Source of the DNA: Paenibacillus sp. V4I3
GTDB lineage: Bacteria > Bacillota > Bacilli > Paenibacillales > NBRC-103111
Direction of reading: 5' to 3'
Assembly: GCF_030817215.1 (NCBI RefSeq)
Contig: NZ_JAUSZA010000001.1
Coordinates: 62,001 to 126,000, forward strand
DNA: 64,000 nucleotides
The notes under the pieces were generated by a model. The model had not been told where the DNA came from. It saw nothing but the letters and a program-made list of their open reading frames with translations, and did no database searches. A program made the position numbers and the translations under genes. Below, one piece after another: positions 9,182 to 18,457 of this stretch (within the stretch, counting starts at the first letter, position 1; each line of letters starts with the position of its first letter).

Positions 9182-9754
9182 ATGCAAAACTGGATGCACT
9201 ATGCCATTCCTTTCCTACTCATTGGCCTTTTTATCTATCGAAGAACGAAGCGAACCATTGGTTTTCAAAAGTTATCACGAGGCAGACTTAAATTCCGACT
9301 CACTCTCTTTAGTATCCTCGGAGCTGTCATCTTCCTGCTAGGCTTTGTCCATCCCATCCATTTCATTGGTTATATAATCGGCCTAGCAGCAGGTATCGCA
9401 CTCGGACTCACCGCGATTCGCCACACCCTTTTCGAACATCGTACGGACGGATGGTACTATCGCACCCACTTATGGATCGAAATTACGGTTCTGGTGCTAT
9501 TTCTTAGCCGGATCGTTTATCGCTTGGCCTTTATCAGTCTTTCATCCAACTCAGCGAGCATGAATCCGGTAGATCCAACTCAATTTACCAAAGACCCACT
9601 GACCGCAGGTGTATTCTTCATCATTTTGTCTTACTACGTCTTATTTTTCAGTTATCTCCTTCGCGAAGAAGCCAAATTGGATCCAGCTCCTTTAGTCTCT
9701 GATGATACAAGTGATCTTTCGAATCCACAGGCAAACGTTAATGTGGTTAAGTAA
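9182..9754 (+). CDS. CcdC-like (DUF1453-type) membrane protein
   Basis: Polytopic membrane protein of 190 residues with about four helices and a hydrophilic tail. The layout (RTKRT after helix 1, a TDGWYYRTHLWIEI segment before helix 3, then a final helix pair ending in LLREE) resembles CcdC-type proteins. The assignment is by pattern only. A GGAGG site lies 8 bases ahead of the ATG, and a good terminator follows. The gene is divergent from the cysteine-rich protein gene. Confidence 0.55.
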   Translation: MQNWMHYAIPFLLIGLFIYRRTKRTIGFQKLSRGRLKFRLTLFSILGAVIFLLGFVHPIHFIGYIIGLAAGIALGLTAIRHTLFEHRTDGWYYRTHLWIEITVLVLFLSRIVYRLAFISLSSNSASMNPVDPTQFTKDPLTAGVFFIILSYYVLFFSYLLREEAKLDPAPLVSDDTSDLSNPQANVNVVK

Positions 9755-9780
9755 TCCCTAACTTCAAAGAAAACAAAGAG

Positions 9781-9820
9781 CAGTCCAAAACTAGAAAATA
9801 TAGTTTTAGACTGTTTTTGT
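9781..9820 (+). terminator. intrinsic terminator after the CcdC-like gene
   Basis: A 13-bp stem with one wobble pair (CAGTCCAAAACTA / TAGTTTTAGACTG) is followed by TTTTTGT on the plus strand. Confidence 0.85.
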
Positions 9821-9866
9821 ATTTATTGTATAAACGATGGATTAATTGGAATAATAAGCACTTAAC

Positions 9867-10403
9867 ATGAACAAAGGAGTTCGAAATCCCTTGGTTGCGA
9901 TTTTATACTCGGTTTTATGGTTACTAGCAGCTCTTCGGTTTGCGGACCGAAAATGGGAGCAGTACTATCCAACACTCCTCTTTGCTGCGTTATGTAATGG
10001 TCTCTATGAGTTGATCTGTTATCAATATCAACTTTGGCAAATGGAGCCGAATGGGCTTCCGGTTGCCACGATTCCGATCCTATTGCTTATTCTGATTGGC
10101 ATGCCTGTATCGACTTGGGTATACCTATCGAACTACCCGCGAAATCATAAACTTCTTTCCCAGGCTTATTACATCATCTTTTTCACTGGTATTTTTGTTT
10201 TGCTTGAATTTGTATCTGTGAAATGTGGAGCAATAACGTATCATAATGGATGGAACCTACTTTGGTCCTCATTTTTCGATATGATCATGTTTATCATGCT
10301 GCGTATTCATTATCGCAAACCGTTATTCGGCTTGCTCATGTCGGTACCCTATACCGGATTATTAATGAGTATTTTTGATGTAGGTTTTGATAAAATGAAA
10401 TGA
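9867..10403 (+). CDS. small polytopic membrane protein, possibly CBO0543-like
   Basis: Protein of 178 residues with about five membrane segments and no catalytic motif. Its length and aromatic-rich topology resemble the Bacillales CBO0543-type membrane proteins, but this is a weak call. The start is uncertain: the ATG at 9867 has no ribosome site, whereas a TTG at 9891 has AAAGGAG 11 bases upstream and would remove eight residues. It ends before a bidirectional terminator. Confidence 0.5.
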   Translation: MNKGVRNPLVAILYSVLWLLAALRFADRKWEQYYPTLLFAALCNGLYELICYQYQLWQMEPNGLPVATIPILLLILIGMPVSTWVYLSNYPRNHKLLSQAYYIIFFTGIFVLLEFVSVKCGAITYHNGWNLLWSSFFDMIMFIMLRIHYRKPLFGLLMSVPYTGLLMSIFDVGFDKMK

Positions 10404-10490
10404 ACCTCGAAGCCGATTGGTCAGCTGCTTCGTTCTGACTCTGCATTCACAAGATTATTATTGTCTTTATGCGTGTAAAGGTGAAATTTA

Positions 10491-10526
10491 AAAAGCGCGA
10501 TGCTAAAATGACATCGCGCTTTTAAT
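10491..10526. terminator. bidirectional terminator between convergent genes
   Basis: A perfect 12-bp stem (AAAAGCGCGATG / CATCGCGCTTTT) flanked by A-rich and T-rich sides lies between the plus-strand membrane-protein gene and mqo, and can serve both. Confidence 0.85.
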
Positions 10527-10622
10527 GCTTGGGCCAGTTCCTATTCAATCCTGAAATGCCGCCCTTTGAAAAATGTTGCTTAAACTTGTTCATTAAATAC
10601 CTTTGTTTCTACATCCAAAGAA

Positions 10623-12122
10623 CTAACCATAGACTAGCTCTTTTTCGCTTAGACCAAGCGTCTCTGCTGTTGAAGTATGAATTTCGTGCAGAAGCTCTGG
10701 ATTTTCCATTAGTGACACGCCATAAGAAGGAATCATTTCTTTAATTTTCGGTTCCCACTCTTTCATATGTTGCGGGAAGCATTTTTTAATTACCTCAAGC
10801 ATAACGTGAACAGCAGTAGAAGCACCTGGAGAAGCACCTAGTAATGCTGCAATCGAGCCATCAGCGGAACTAATAACTTCCGTGCCAAATTGAAGTGTAC
10901 CTTTACCGCCTGCTTCAGTATCTTTGATAACTTGCACACGTTGGCCCGCTGCTACTAAATCCCAATCCCCGCTTTTGGCGTTCGGGATAAACTCTCGCAA
11001 CTCTTCCATGCGCTTTTCTTTCGATAACATAACTTGCTCGATCAGGTATTTTGTCAATGACATATTTTTTGCACCTGCCGACAACATCGTTACGAGATTA
11101 TCCGGTTTTACGGAAGTTACCAAATCAAACATTGAACCTGTTTTTAAAAACTTTGGTGAGAAGCCGGCAAATGGTCCAAATAGCAATGATTTTTTATTGT
11201 CGATAAATCTTGTGTCAAGATGCGGAACAGACATTGGAGGAGCTCCAACCTTAGCTTTACCGTATACTTTTGCATGATGCTGCGCTACAACATCCGGATT
11301 ATTACACACCATAAATATTCCGCTTACCGGGAATCCTCCAATATGTTTTCCTTCAGGAATGCCGGATTTTTGCAGTAAATGCAGGCTTCCTCCCCCGCCA
11401 CCGATAAAGACGAATTTTGCAGTATGGCGTTCGACGTTACCGCTGTCATTTCGTACTTTCAATTCCCACGAGCCGTCTCTAGTACGTTTAATATTATCAA
11501 CGCTATGTTTGTATTTGATATCGACGTTTTTACTCTTTAAGTGGTCAAACAAAATGCGCGTTAAAGCGCCAAAGTTGACATCAGTTCCAGAGTCGATTTT
11601 TGTTGCAGCTATAGGTTCATTCGATGGACGATCTTGTATAATAAGCGGAATCCATTCCATCAGTTTTCCAGGATCATCGGAAAATTCCATCCATTGAAAT
11701 AGAGGATTATTTGACATCGCTTCAAAACGTTTCTTTAAAAACGTTACATTTTGTTCCCCTTGTACCATACTCATATGTGGCAATCGCATGATAAAGTCCT
11801 GCGGATTACGTATCAGCTTGCTGTTTACAAGATAAGACCAAAACTGCATTGAAAGCTGAAACTGTTCATTAATTTGGATAGCTTTGCTAATATCTATAGA
11901 TCCGTCTGGTTTTTCGACAGTGTAGTTAAGCTCGCATAGTGCCGCATGCCCTGTTCCTGCGTTATTCCATTCGTTAGAGCTTTCTTCTCCTGCATTTTCG
12001 AGCTTCTCAAACACTGTAATTTCCCATTCCGGTACTAATTCTTTCAGAAGTGTCACTAAAGTCGCACTCATGACTCCGGCACCAATTAAGATGACGTCTG
12101 TTTTAGTTTCTCTGTTGCTCAT
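10623..12122 (-). CDS. mqo: malate:quinone oxidoreductase
   Basis: FAD-dependent, membrane-associated enzyme of about 499 residues that oxidises malate to oxaloacetate and passes electrons to quinone, bypassing soluble malate dehydrogenase. The N-terminal dinucleotide fold ([11 protein letters not shown]) is followed by the family signature [22 protein letters not shown]. The ATG at 12122 gives the usual family N-terminus ([10 protein letters not shown]) and has AAGGATGG upstream; a start nine bases earlier is possible but has poor spacing. A sigma-A-like promoter lies at 12228-12255. Confidence 0.95.
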   Translation of the reverse strand: MSNRETKTDVILIGAGVMSATLVTLLKELVPEWEITVFEKLENAGEESSNEWNNAGTGHAALCELNYTVEKPDGSIDISKAIQINEQFQLSMQFWSYLVNSKLIRNPQDFIMRLPHMSMVQGEQNVTFLKKRFEAMSNNPLFQWMEFSDDPGKLMEWIPLIIQDRPSNEPIAATKIDSGTDVNFGALTRILFDHLKSKNVDIKYKHSVDNIKRTRDGSWELKVRNDSGNVERHTAKFVFIGGGGGSLHLLQKSGIPEGKHIGGFPVSGIFMVCNNPDVVAQHHAKVYGKAKVGAPPMSVPHLDTRFIDNKKSLLFGPFAGFSPKFLKTGSMFDLVTSVKPDNLVTMLSAGAKNMSLTKYLIEQVMLSKEKRMEELREFIPNAKSGDWDLVAAGQRVQVIKDTEAGGKGTLQFGTEVISSADGSIAALLGASPGASTAVHVMLEVIKKCFPQHMKEWEPKIKEMIPSYGVSLMENPELLHEIHTSTAETLGLSEKELVYG

Positions 12123-12227
12123 TTTTACCATCCTTATACCCTAAATTTGCAGAAAGGATGTAGGCGCTCCTGCTTAGGCGTCACACCAAACCAAGGCGCG
12201 AACTAGTCACACACCTTTTCTGTTTCA

Positions 12228-12255
12228 ATTATAACCATATCATAGTGTATTACAA
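12228..12255 (-). promoter_or_regulatory. putative sigma-A promoter of mqo
   Basis: On the minus strand TTGTAA and TATAAT are separated by 16 bp, about 105 bp upstream of the mqo start. The -10 box is a perfect match. Confidence 0.6.
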
Positions 12256-12353
12256 TTATTTATAGATTAAAATATCTACTATTATCTGATTATTATAAGC
12301 TATTTAATAGCTGGTGAAAAGTGAGAAATCCGTCCACAAGGTCCTAGGAACAC

Positions 12354-12405
12354 ACAAAAACCAAAGCCTTAACCCAGCTTCTTGCAAGGATTAAGGCTTT
12401 GGTTT
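12354..12405 (-). terminator. intrinsic terminator of the lipoprotein gene
   Basis: A perfect 15-bp stem (AAACCAAAGCCTTAA / TTAAGGCTTTGGTTT) with an 18-nt loop is followed by a T-run on the minus strand, just past the lipoprotein stop. Confidence 0.9.
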
Positions 12406-12415
12406 GCCGTTAACA

Positions 12416-12835
12416 TTACTTATTCACTTTAATATGGTTATCATACCATTCCCTACCAGAAGCCCACTTTTTAGAAGCAGGATTCTCTTTTAGTATTTCA
12501 GAACAGGCGATTGCCATAATATATTCTTCTAATCCATTTTTATCACTATTAGCAAATTTGTCGAGCATATAATTTAAAGACTTTTCTCCTTGCATAACAA
12601 TGTATTTGTAATCCTTATTACTATCTACACCCTTAATATAGTCATAAGGATTAGAGGATAGTGATACTGTATTATCTTTTGGATTAGTAATATTGTTAAG
12701 TTTTTCATCGATTGTTTGCTCAAAGGTTATATCCGATGTATCCGATGCAACTTTCTTTACAGAGCAACCAATCAAACTAAATAAAAATAAAACAGTGAGA
12801 CTTATAACCATCACGTTCATTAACTTTTTTCTCAT
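12416..12835 (-). CDS. hypothetical lipoprotein, 139 aa
   Basis: Exported protein with a lipoprotein signal peptide: Arg-Lys-Lys N-terminus, hydrophobic core, and lipobox FSLIGC with the acylated Cys near residue 25. The rest is hydrophilic and contains two Trp and a Cys; no family is recognised. The ATG at 12835 has AGAAAGGAG seven bases upstream. AT-rich codon usage differs from nearby metabolic genes, so horizontal origin is possible. It has its own terminator. Confidence 0.7.
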   Translation of the reverse strand: MRKKLMNVMVISLTVLFLFSLIGCSVKKVASDTSDITFEQTIDEKLNNITNPKDNTVSLSSNPYDYIKGVDSNKDYKYIVMQGEKSLNYMLDKFANSDKNGLEEYIMAIACSEILKENPASKKWASGREWYDNHIKVNK

Positions 12836-12946
12836 AAATTTCTCCTTTCTATTCCTCCAATCTTTCATTTTTTTTGCTTATATAACCGTTCAGATTGTTA
12901 TTATCATGTAATCTAATCAGTCTTTTTCAATTATAGCTATATACTT

Positions 12947-14032
12947 CTATTTTGCCTGAATGTACCCTTCCGCTTTAAGCAGTTCGGCGATCAGAACAGC
13001 ACCGCCAGCTGCTCCGCGTAATGTATTATGTGATAGTCCTACAAATTTAAAATCGTATATTGAATCCTCGCGCAATCTCCCCGCAGAAACACCCATTCCG
13101 CGCTCAATCTCACGATCAAGTTTAGTCTGTGGCCTGTTCTCTTCTTCAAAATAAGTAATGAACTGTTTTGGGGCGCTTGGCAGACCAAGCTCCTGCGGTC
13201 GACCTTTGAATTGCAGCCAGCGATTAAGAATTTCTTCCTTAGAAGGTTTTTTCTCAAACGATACAAATACGGTAGCCAAATGCCCATCCGTTACTGGAAC
13301 GCGAATACACTGCGTTGTAATTAAAGGCGCACTTGCTTTAATAATTTCATCATTTACAATGCTGCCCCATATACGCAGTGGCTCCTGCTCGCTTTTTTCT
13401 TCCTCACCGCCAATATAAGGAATGACATTATCTAACATGTCAGGCCAATCGGTAAAGTTTTTACCGGCTCCGGAAATCGCCTGATACGTCGATGCAACCA
13501 CTTTTGTAGGTTTATAATCTAGCAGTGCATGAAGGGCTGGCACATAGCTCTGGATTGAACAGTTGGGCTTAACGGCAATAAAACCGGTTGAGGTTCTAAG
13601 CCGCTTTCTCTGTGCAGCAATCACTTCAATATGCCCTGGATTAACTTCCGGAATGACCATCGGGATATCAGGCGTCCAGCGATGAGCCGAATTATTGGAA
13701 ATAACGGGTGTGCCCGTTTTTGCGTATGCCTCTTCCAACGCTTGAATTTCATTCTTTTTCATATCCACTGCACAAAAAATAAAATCGACCTGACCGGCAA
13801 CTTCCTCCACTTTCGATGCATCCTGAATCACGATATTTTTCACTTCTTCAGGTATTGGGCTAAACAACTTCCATCTGCCTTGCACAGATTCTTCATATGT
13901 TTTACCTGCCGAACTGCTACTAGCGGCGATGGCCGTTACTTTAAACCAAGGATGCTGATCCAGCAACTGAACAAACCGCTGACCAACCATACCTGTTCCT
14001 CCGACAATACCAACCTTCAGTTTTTCTGACAT
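12947..14032 (-). CDS. asd: aspartate-semialdehyde dehydrogenase
   Basis: Enzyme of about 361 residues that reduces aspartyl phosphate to aspartate semialdehyde with NADPH, the branch point for Lys, Met, Thr and diaminopimelate. The NADP fold is GIVGGTGMVGQRF; the catalytic Cys is in VKPNCSIQSY near residue 157; the substrate and His region is QCIRVPVTDGHLA. The PNCS form and overall length place it in the archaeal/fungal-like subclass rather than the usual Bacillus asd. The ATG at 14032 has AAAGGA 12 bases upstream; a TTG 21 bases earlier is a less likely start. A T-box leader precedes the gene. Confidence 0.92.
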   Translation of the reverse strand: MSEKLKVGIVGGTGMVGQRFVQLLDQHPWFKVTAIAASSSSAGKTYEESVQGRWKLFSPIPEEVKNIVIQDASKVEEVAGQVDFIFCAVDMKKNEIQALEEAYAKTGTPVISNNSAHRWTPDIPMVIPEVNPGHIEVIAAQRKRLRTSTGFIAVKPNCSIQSYVPALHALLDYKPTKVVASTYQAISGAGKNFTDWPDMLDNVIPYIGGEEEKSEQEPLRIWGSIVNDEIIKASAPLITTQCIRVPVTDGHLATVFVSFEKKPSKEEILNRWLQFKGRPQELGLPSAPKQFITYFEEENRPQTKLDREIERGMGVSAGRLREDSIYDFKFVGLSHNTLRGAAGGAVLIAELLKAEGYIQAK

Positions 14033-14148
14033 AAGATATTCAAATCCTTTCAAAATAGCATGATTAAGGGGAGCCCCTAAAATATATATTCAAACAATCT
14101 GATTCGGTGTACCGCATATTACACATGAGCTGTACTTCATCTGCTCAA

Positions 14149-14440
14149 TAAAAAAAATCCCACCCCCAAGACTATAGTCAGTCTTAGGGACGAGATTGTA
14201 TATACTCGTGGTACCACCCCAAATTCGCTAATATGTCGCCATATCAGCCTCTTCAAGTACGGCACTACCATGTAATGCGTATACTTTAGCTCTGTAACAG
14301 GAGCTCCTGACACACCATCACCCTTTTCAAAAGGATCCGATGTGCTGCTCTGAGGCTTTTTTCAATAAAGTACTCTTTACTCCTTTTCAGCAAACGGAGC
14401 TCTCTGTGAAAGATTTCATTTATTTACTCTTCTCTTCATC
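14149..14440 (-). promoter_or_regulatory. T-box leader of asd, apparent lysine specifier
   Basis: The minus-strand leader contains the conserved T-box sequence GGGGTGGTACCACGAG (14206-14221), a stem-I region with the AGAGAG and GCTGAAAAGGAG elements, and an intrinsic terminator. The bulge that should hold the specifier reads GAAAAAAGCC (14354-14363); both in-frame options (AAA or AAG) are lysine codons. Uncharged tRNA-Lys would therefore be expected to stabilise the antiterminator and switch on asd. The family is certain; the lysine assignment is inferred from manual folding. Confidence 0.88.
14150..14197 (-). terminator. regulated terminator of the asd T-box
   Basis: An 18-bp stem, fully paired if G-U pairs are allowed, has a 6-nt loop and runs directly into eight T on the minus strand. 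Its 5' arm shares bases with the antiterminator, as T-box switching requires. Confidence 0.9.
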
Positions 14441-14459
14441 GCATTTGAATATTGCGATT

Positions 14460-14488
14460 ATATTATCAAATAACCATTGTAAGGTAAA
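14460..14488 (-). promoter_or_regulatory. putative promoter of the asd T-box transcript
   Basis: TTTACC and TAATAT lie 17 bp apart on the minus strand, about 20 bp upstream of the T-box leader. Confidence 0.45.
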
Positions 14489-14514
14489 CATAATTTTTGA
14501 AAAATTCGAAAACT

Positions 14515-14691
14515 TTACAAAGTTTGAACATAACTACCCTGTACAGCTTGCTTCGAAGAGCTGACACCTTTGAATTTAATAAAACTAATGATCCGCCATG
14601 TTGCGATGTAGCCAAAGGTCATCAGGTTGCACATAAAGCTAATTGTGCTTGGATCAATTGATTTTATAGTCGCAATCGCAAACCATACTGT
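14515..14691 (-). pseudogene. possible remnant of a membrane protein gene
   Basis: An open stretch of 58 codons with no start near its beginning, preceded directly by an in-frame stop. The translation is protein-like (FMCNLMTFGYIATWRIISF), suggesting a membrane helix and tail. It may be the decayed 3' end of a gene between asd and the AraC regulator. The family is not recognised and chance remains possible. Confidence 0.25.
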
Positions 14692-14780
14692 TTAATTAAA
14701 TTGTACGAGCTTGTTAATTCAGAAACAATAAATTATAATAGCCAAAAACTGACCTATCGTGCTTTTTAAGGAGATGCAAG

Positions 14781-15563
14781 ATGATTCAATTAATTAGTTG
14801 CGGATATAATTTTAAACATTGGGATGGGGTCACTATTGACCGTCCGGTAGGAGCAGGGAATTATGCCTTTGTTCTTTTTAAAAGCAATTCAGAAGTTATT
14901 CTCGACGGCAAGTCATTCGTGGCCGAAAAAAATTCCTATCTCATATTTCAACCTTCAACCCCCCATCTTTACAGGGAATTGGAAAAACCATTTGTCAACG
15001 ACTGGTTCCATTGTGACGGCACTGAAATTCAGGATTTCCTTTTGGAGTTGAATTTCCCCCTTGACACGCCCGTCAAGGCTGCAGATCCGCTATTAATTAC
15101 AAAATGCATCATGGAATTACATAGCATCAACCAGTTGGGCGGCCCGCTGCGCGATAAAATCATTGATTCGGATATAAGAACTCTTTTTATGAAGCTTCGT
15201 AATCTGCTTGACAGACCCACCTTGCCCGACAAGACAAGTCGATATTTTAGCCAATTTTCCGAGCTGCGCAATGAGCTCTACAGTTCGCCTCAAACGAATA
15301 GGTCCGTAGAAAAGCTTGCTTCGTGCATGAATTTAAGTAAATCTTATTTCCAACATATTTATAAGGAACTATTCGGGTGTTCTGTGGTTATAGACATCAT
15401 TAACAGCAGGCTGGAATACGCCAAGTATCTTTTGGAGAACAGTTCGTTATCCATCGCCGCCATTTCCAAAATGTGCGGATATGAGAATGATACCCACTTT
15501 ATGCGCCAGTTTAAAAAATTCGTTGGCTTTACTCCTAGTCAATTCAAGTCCGGACGCAAATAA
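14781..15563 (+). CDS. AraC-family transcriptional regulator
   Basis: Cytoplasmic DNA-binding protein of 260 residues. An N-terminal cupin-like AraC sensor domain (about 15-130) is followed by two helix-turn-helix motifs at about 165-258, ending in the family signature CGYENDTHFMRQFKKFVGFTPSQF. AAGGAG lies 8 bases before the ATG. It is not visibly linked to a target operon: the gene after it is convergent and of unknown function. Confidence 0.88.
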   Translation: MIQLISCGYNFKHWDGVTIDRPVGAGNYAFVLFKSNSEVILDGKSFVAEKNSYLIFQPSTPHLYRELEKPFVNDWFHCDGTEIQDFLLELNFPLDTPVKAADPLLITKCIMELHSINQLGGPLRDKIIDSDIRTLFMKLRNLLDRPTLPDKTSRYFSQFSELRNELYSSPQTNRSVEKLASCMNLSKSYFQHIYKELFGCSVVIDIINSRLEYAKYLLENSSLSIAAISKMCGYENDTHFMRQFKKFVGFTPSQFKSGRK

Positions 15564-15600
15564 GGTGACTTGTTGATGGGAAGAAACTCTAAATTCCAAA

Positions 15601-15676
15601 ACAAAAAACCGCTAAACCCAGCACGAAGTCATCTTCATGTCGAGGTTGCGGTTAAAAAAACATGGATGTTTTTTCT
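15601..15676. terminator. terminator region between convergent genes
   Basis: Two hairpins lie side by side: AACCGC...GCGGTT (15607-15653) with a T-run on the minus side, and AAAAAACAT/ATGTTTTTT (15654-15674), which is T-rich in both directions. Together they can end both the AraC gene and the minus-strand gene at 15676. Confidence 0.6.
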
Positions 15677-16185
15677 TACTCAGTCCCGCCTATCATTGGC
15701 AGGGCTGCGTAACTAGGAGATGAGAGCTCGTTTTGCATTTTCTTAAAATGAATTTGTAACGAGCCAAAAAATACTTTTCCCTGATTGTAGTGAAGCTCAC
15801 ATTTATACCCGTACGAACGGGATGCCGATTGCAGCGCTTTATAACCTGGTAATGCAGTGACCAAAGTGGTAATCCGTTTAATAATATGGTTAGGTACTTT
15901 CGTAAACATCGTCGCGTGTATCCCATCGGCAACCGATACAAAGCTAGGAAATGTACGCTTGTCGAAATGCGAAAGTGTAACAAAATCGGCGCCAATTGCC
16001 AGCATATCTTTGTTCAAACGGTTTAAATTTATGGTGATATCCTTGTAAAAATAAATGCCAAAACCGATTTTGTTCGTTAATGGGTTCAAGCATTTTTTCC
16101 ATCTCAACAATGTAGCTGCTGTATAAGTCTCAAGTTGATCCATAAATGAATGCCAGTGAATTAGTGATCTCAAACTTTTTTTCAT
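15676..16185 (-). CDS. hypothetical protein, 169 aa
   Basis: Basic protein of 169 residues with no signal peptide or membrane segment and no family I recognise. The ATG at 16185 has AAGGAG seven bases upstream. A central segment FPSFVSVADGIHATMF and a C-terminal basic region are the only visible landmarks. It stands alone between the AraC gene (convergent) and the phospholipase-D-like gene. Confidence 0.55.
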   Translation of the reverse strand: MKKSLRSLIHWHSFMDQLETYTAATLLRWKKCLNPLTNKIGFGIYFYKDITINLNRLNKDMLAIGADFVTLSHFDKRTFPSFVSVADGIHATMFTKVPNHIIKRITTLVTALPGYKALQSASRSYGYKCELHYNQGKVFFGSLQIHFKKMQNELSSPSYAALPMIGGTE

Positions 16186-16316
16186 TAAGTTCTCCTTCAT
16201 TTCTATATGTTTACGTAATTTAGGTGTTTATTTTATTTGACTCTAGAACAAGAAGGATTGTTCACAAATAGCATTGGTAAATGAAGGGAGTGCCCTTGAG
16301 GGCAGCCTCTTTTCAT

Positions 16317-17711
16317 CTATTTGCCGTAAGTTGTCGGGTCTAGGGTGAATGCAAGACTTTTCCAGTTGAAATCTCCTCGCGCTCCACGGAGTCGGTTTTC
16401 ATGAGCAATGTTCCGGTAAAGTTGAAGCGCCTTGCGGTCGGTTAACTGTAGAGTGTCTTGACCTAGGTGTTCGGACAATAGTTGACGGCGGAGTGAACGC
16501 ACCACTTTGGGGTCCCAAAACGCAGCGTTCATCTCCGTATGACCAAAGAGTGAATTCCAGTGAAGGTTGCAGGAACCGATTGTCGCCCACGCGTCGTCGA
16601 TCAGCATTATTTTGGCATGTACATAAATATTGCTGCGCTCCCCCTGTCCATTCAGCCCTGCTATTCCGACAAGTGCGAAATTCTCGTATCGGCCAAGCGC
16701 TTCTAAAGAATCGAAGAAGCTTTTGCTATCCGGATGTTGACGGGATGCGCGCACGTATGGCTCGGGCTCAGCTGGAACGAGGAGGACGACGTCCACGCCA
16801 CGTTTTAGTGCCTCCTCCAGTCTGGCAGAGATCTCCGGAACTGGGAGAGCCTGATTCTCAATGTAGATTGAGCTGCGAGCGGCATCGATCGCTTGTTTGT
16901 ACTGCCCGAAAATGGATCGCTCGCCTGCAGCAATATCGAAGGAAGAACCCCCGGGAGTTGGATAACTATTACTGTAACGGCCCGCATACACGTTCCTTTG
17001 AATCTGCACCTGGCTGTCTCCTCGAGGAACGGATACGCGTGTAGGGAAAGTCAACTCGTCATCGCCATTGTGGCCCCACACTCCGCCTTCCTCCATTCTC
17101 TCGCTAGCCTCGTTCCATCTTTGCACGAAACTATGGTGCACGTCGGTCGCGGATGGTCCTATTACTTCGACAAAGACGTCGTGGCGTTGCCCCTCGCCCA
17201 TGTGGCCTGGTTCGAAGGACTTGAATGTCGGATTAATTCCACCGATAAATGTCGTCTCGGACGAATGTCCTGCATCGATCAGCCAACATTTTTGATGTTG
17301 GCAGAAGTAACCATGAGCACGGTCCCAACGGGCACGGAAAAGCGAACCACGCGCAGCGAGCATTTCACGGTTATCGTGAGATCCTGGGAAGGCTTGGCCA
17401 TACCCACTGCTCTCCAAATTTGGGCGCCAGAAAATGACGCGTACATCCAATCCACGAGCAACCGCACGGTCCAGCACATCGAACAGGGTACCGCGATCAT
17501 CCGGCATCTGGAAATCCGGATCCATGAAAGTAATGTTGAGCCAGATACTGTGCTGTGCTGTTTCGATAGCCTCACAAATGCGCCGAAAAGTGGGAGCACT
17601 ATCCACAAGCGGACGAACAATATTACCGTGCCGTACGGGATAAGAACCGGATTCGAGAAATGGTATATGTGGCTCCGAACCGGCGACGGTTGAGACCTCG
17701 GTTTTGCTCAT
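16317..17711 (-). CDS. phospholipase D-like (HKD) protein
   Basis: Protein of about 464 residues with two HKD motifs, the mark of the PLD superfamily of phosphodiesterases and phosphatidyltransferases: HQKCWLID near residue 147, followed by IGGIN, and HAKIMLIDDAWATIGSCN near residue 365. Both His-Lys-Asp triads are intact. No signal peptide or membrane helix is seen, unlike bacterial cardiolipin synthases, so the substrate and location are open. The ATG at 17711 has AAGGGGG upstream. Base composition is visibly more GC-rich than its neighbours, suggesting acquisition by transfer. Confidence 0.85.
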   Translation of the reverse strand: MSKTEVSTVAGSEPHIPFLESGSYPVRHGNIVRPLVDSAPTFRRICEAIETAQHSIWLNITFMDPDFQMPDDRGTLFDVLDRAVARGLDVRVIFWRPNLESSGYGQAFPGSHDNREMLAARGSLFRARWDRAHGYFCQHQKCWLIDAGHSSETTFIGGINPTFKSFEPGHMGEGQRHDVFVEVIGPSATDVHHSFVQRWNEASERMEEGGVWGHNGDDELTFPTRVSVPRGDSQVQIQRNVYAGRYSNSYPTPGGSSFDIAAGERSIFGQYKQAIDAARSSIYIENQALPVPEISARLEEALKRGVDVVLLVPAEPEPYVRASRQHPDSKSFFDSLEALGRYENFALVGIAGLNGQGERSNIYVHAKIMLIDDAWATIGSCNLHWNSLFGHTEMNAAFWDPKVVRSLRRQLLSEHLGQDTLQLTDRKALQLYRNIAHENRLRGARGDFNWKSLAFTLDPTTYGK

Positions 17712-17755
17712 AATTTCCCCCTTAATACTCATCTCACCAAAATCGATTTCTAATT

Positions 17756-18370
17756 TTATTGCAGGTTTTCGAGCGATACTACTTCTATATATGTGTTCAG
17801 TAGATTCCGAAGTTGTTGCATAACAAACCCTACATGTTTACTATCTCTGCTCAATTTGCTTGCCATCACACTGCCTTCGAGTGAAGAAATGATAAATGAT
17901 GATAGTGACTCAACATCTACATCTGATCGGAATTCTCCAACAGATATCCCATGTTTTAAAATACCTTGGACGAGGCTTAACATCTCCTCATACGCGGCTA
18001 AAGCTTTATCACGCAGGATTGGAAAGGTATCATCGCTTTCAACTGCCGTATTAAGCAAAGGACACCCGCCTTTTATTGGGGGATTGTTTACGGGATCAAT
18101 ATGTACATTACATACAGCCATTATTTTGTCTATCGCTGTATCCGCATTATTTATGGCCGATGATAATTGTTCCATCAAAACCTGCCCCGCATATTCAAAC
18201 GCTTCCACCGCGATTTCATCTTTGTTAGAGAATCTTCGATAAATCCCTCCTTTTGTTAATCCTGTAGCCTCTATGATGTCTTGTATCGATGACCCGGCAT
18301 ACCCCTTTTGATTAAATAATTCAGCGGATTTACTAATGATATGTTGTCGTGTTTTCTCATCTTTACGCAT
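17756..18370 (-). CDS. TetR-family transcriptional regulator
   Basis: Repressor-type protein of about 204 residues. The N-terminal helix-turn-helix covers about residues 8-55 (TGLTKGGIYRRFSNKDEI), and the ligand domain carries the segment GGCPLLNTAVESDD seen in the LmrA/YxaF-like TetR group. The ATG at 18370 has GGGGG 8 bases upstream; longer forms lack a ribosome site. It is divergent from the MBL-fold hydrolase gene, and a perfect palindrome lies between them, so it probably represses both. Confidence 0.88.
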   Translation of the reverse strand: MRKDEKTRQHIISKSAELFNQKGYAGSSIQDIIEATGLTKGGIYRRFSNKDEIAVEAFEYAGQVLMEQLSSAINNADTAIDKIMAVCNVHIDPVNNPPIKGGCPLLNTAVESDDTFPILRDKALAAYEEMLSLVQGILKHGISVGEFRSDVDVESLSSFIISSLEGSVMASKLSRDSKHVGFVMQQLRNLLNTYIEVVSLENLQ

Positions 18371-18457
18371 TTTCCAGTCCCCCATACATCCCAAATAGCA
18401 TTTGAAATACATTGTAACATTTCTCTTGCATTTAACTAAATATTGGAGTAGCATAAT

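Noticed and set aside
16893..17693. Plus-strand open frame of 266 codons opposite the phospholipase D-like gene
   Set aside because: It contains no recognisable motif, whereas the minus strand has two intact HKD motifs and a good ribosome site.
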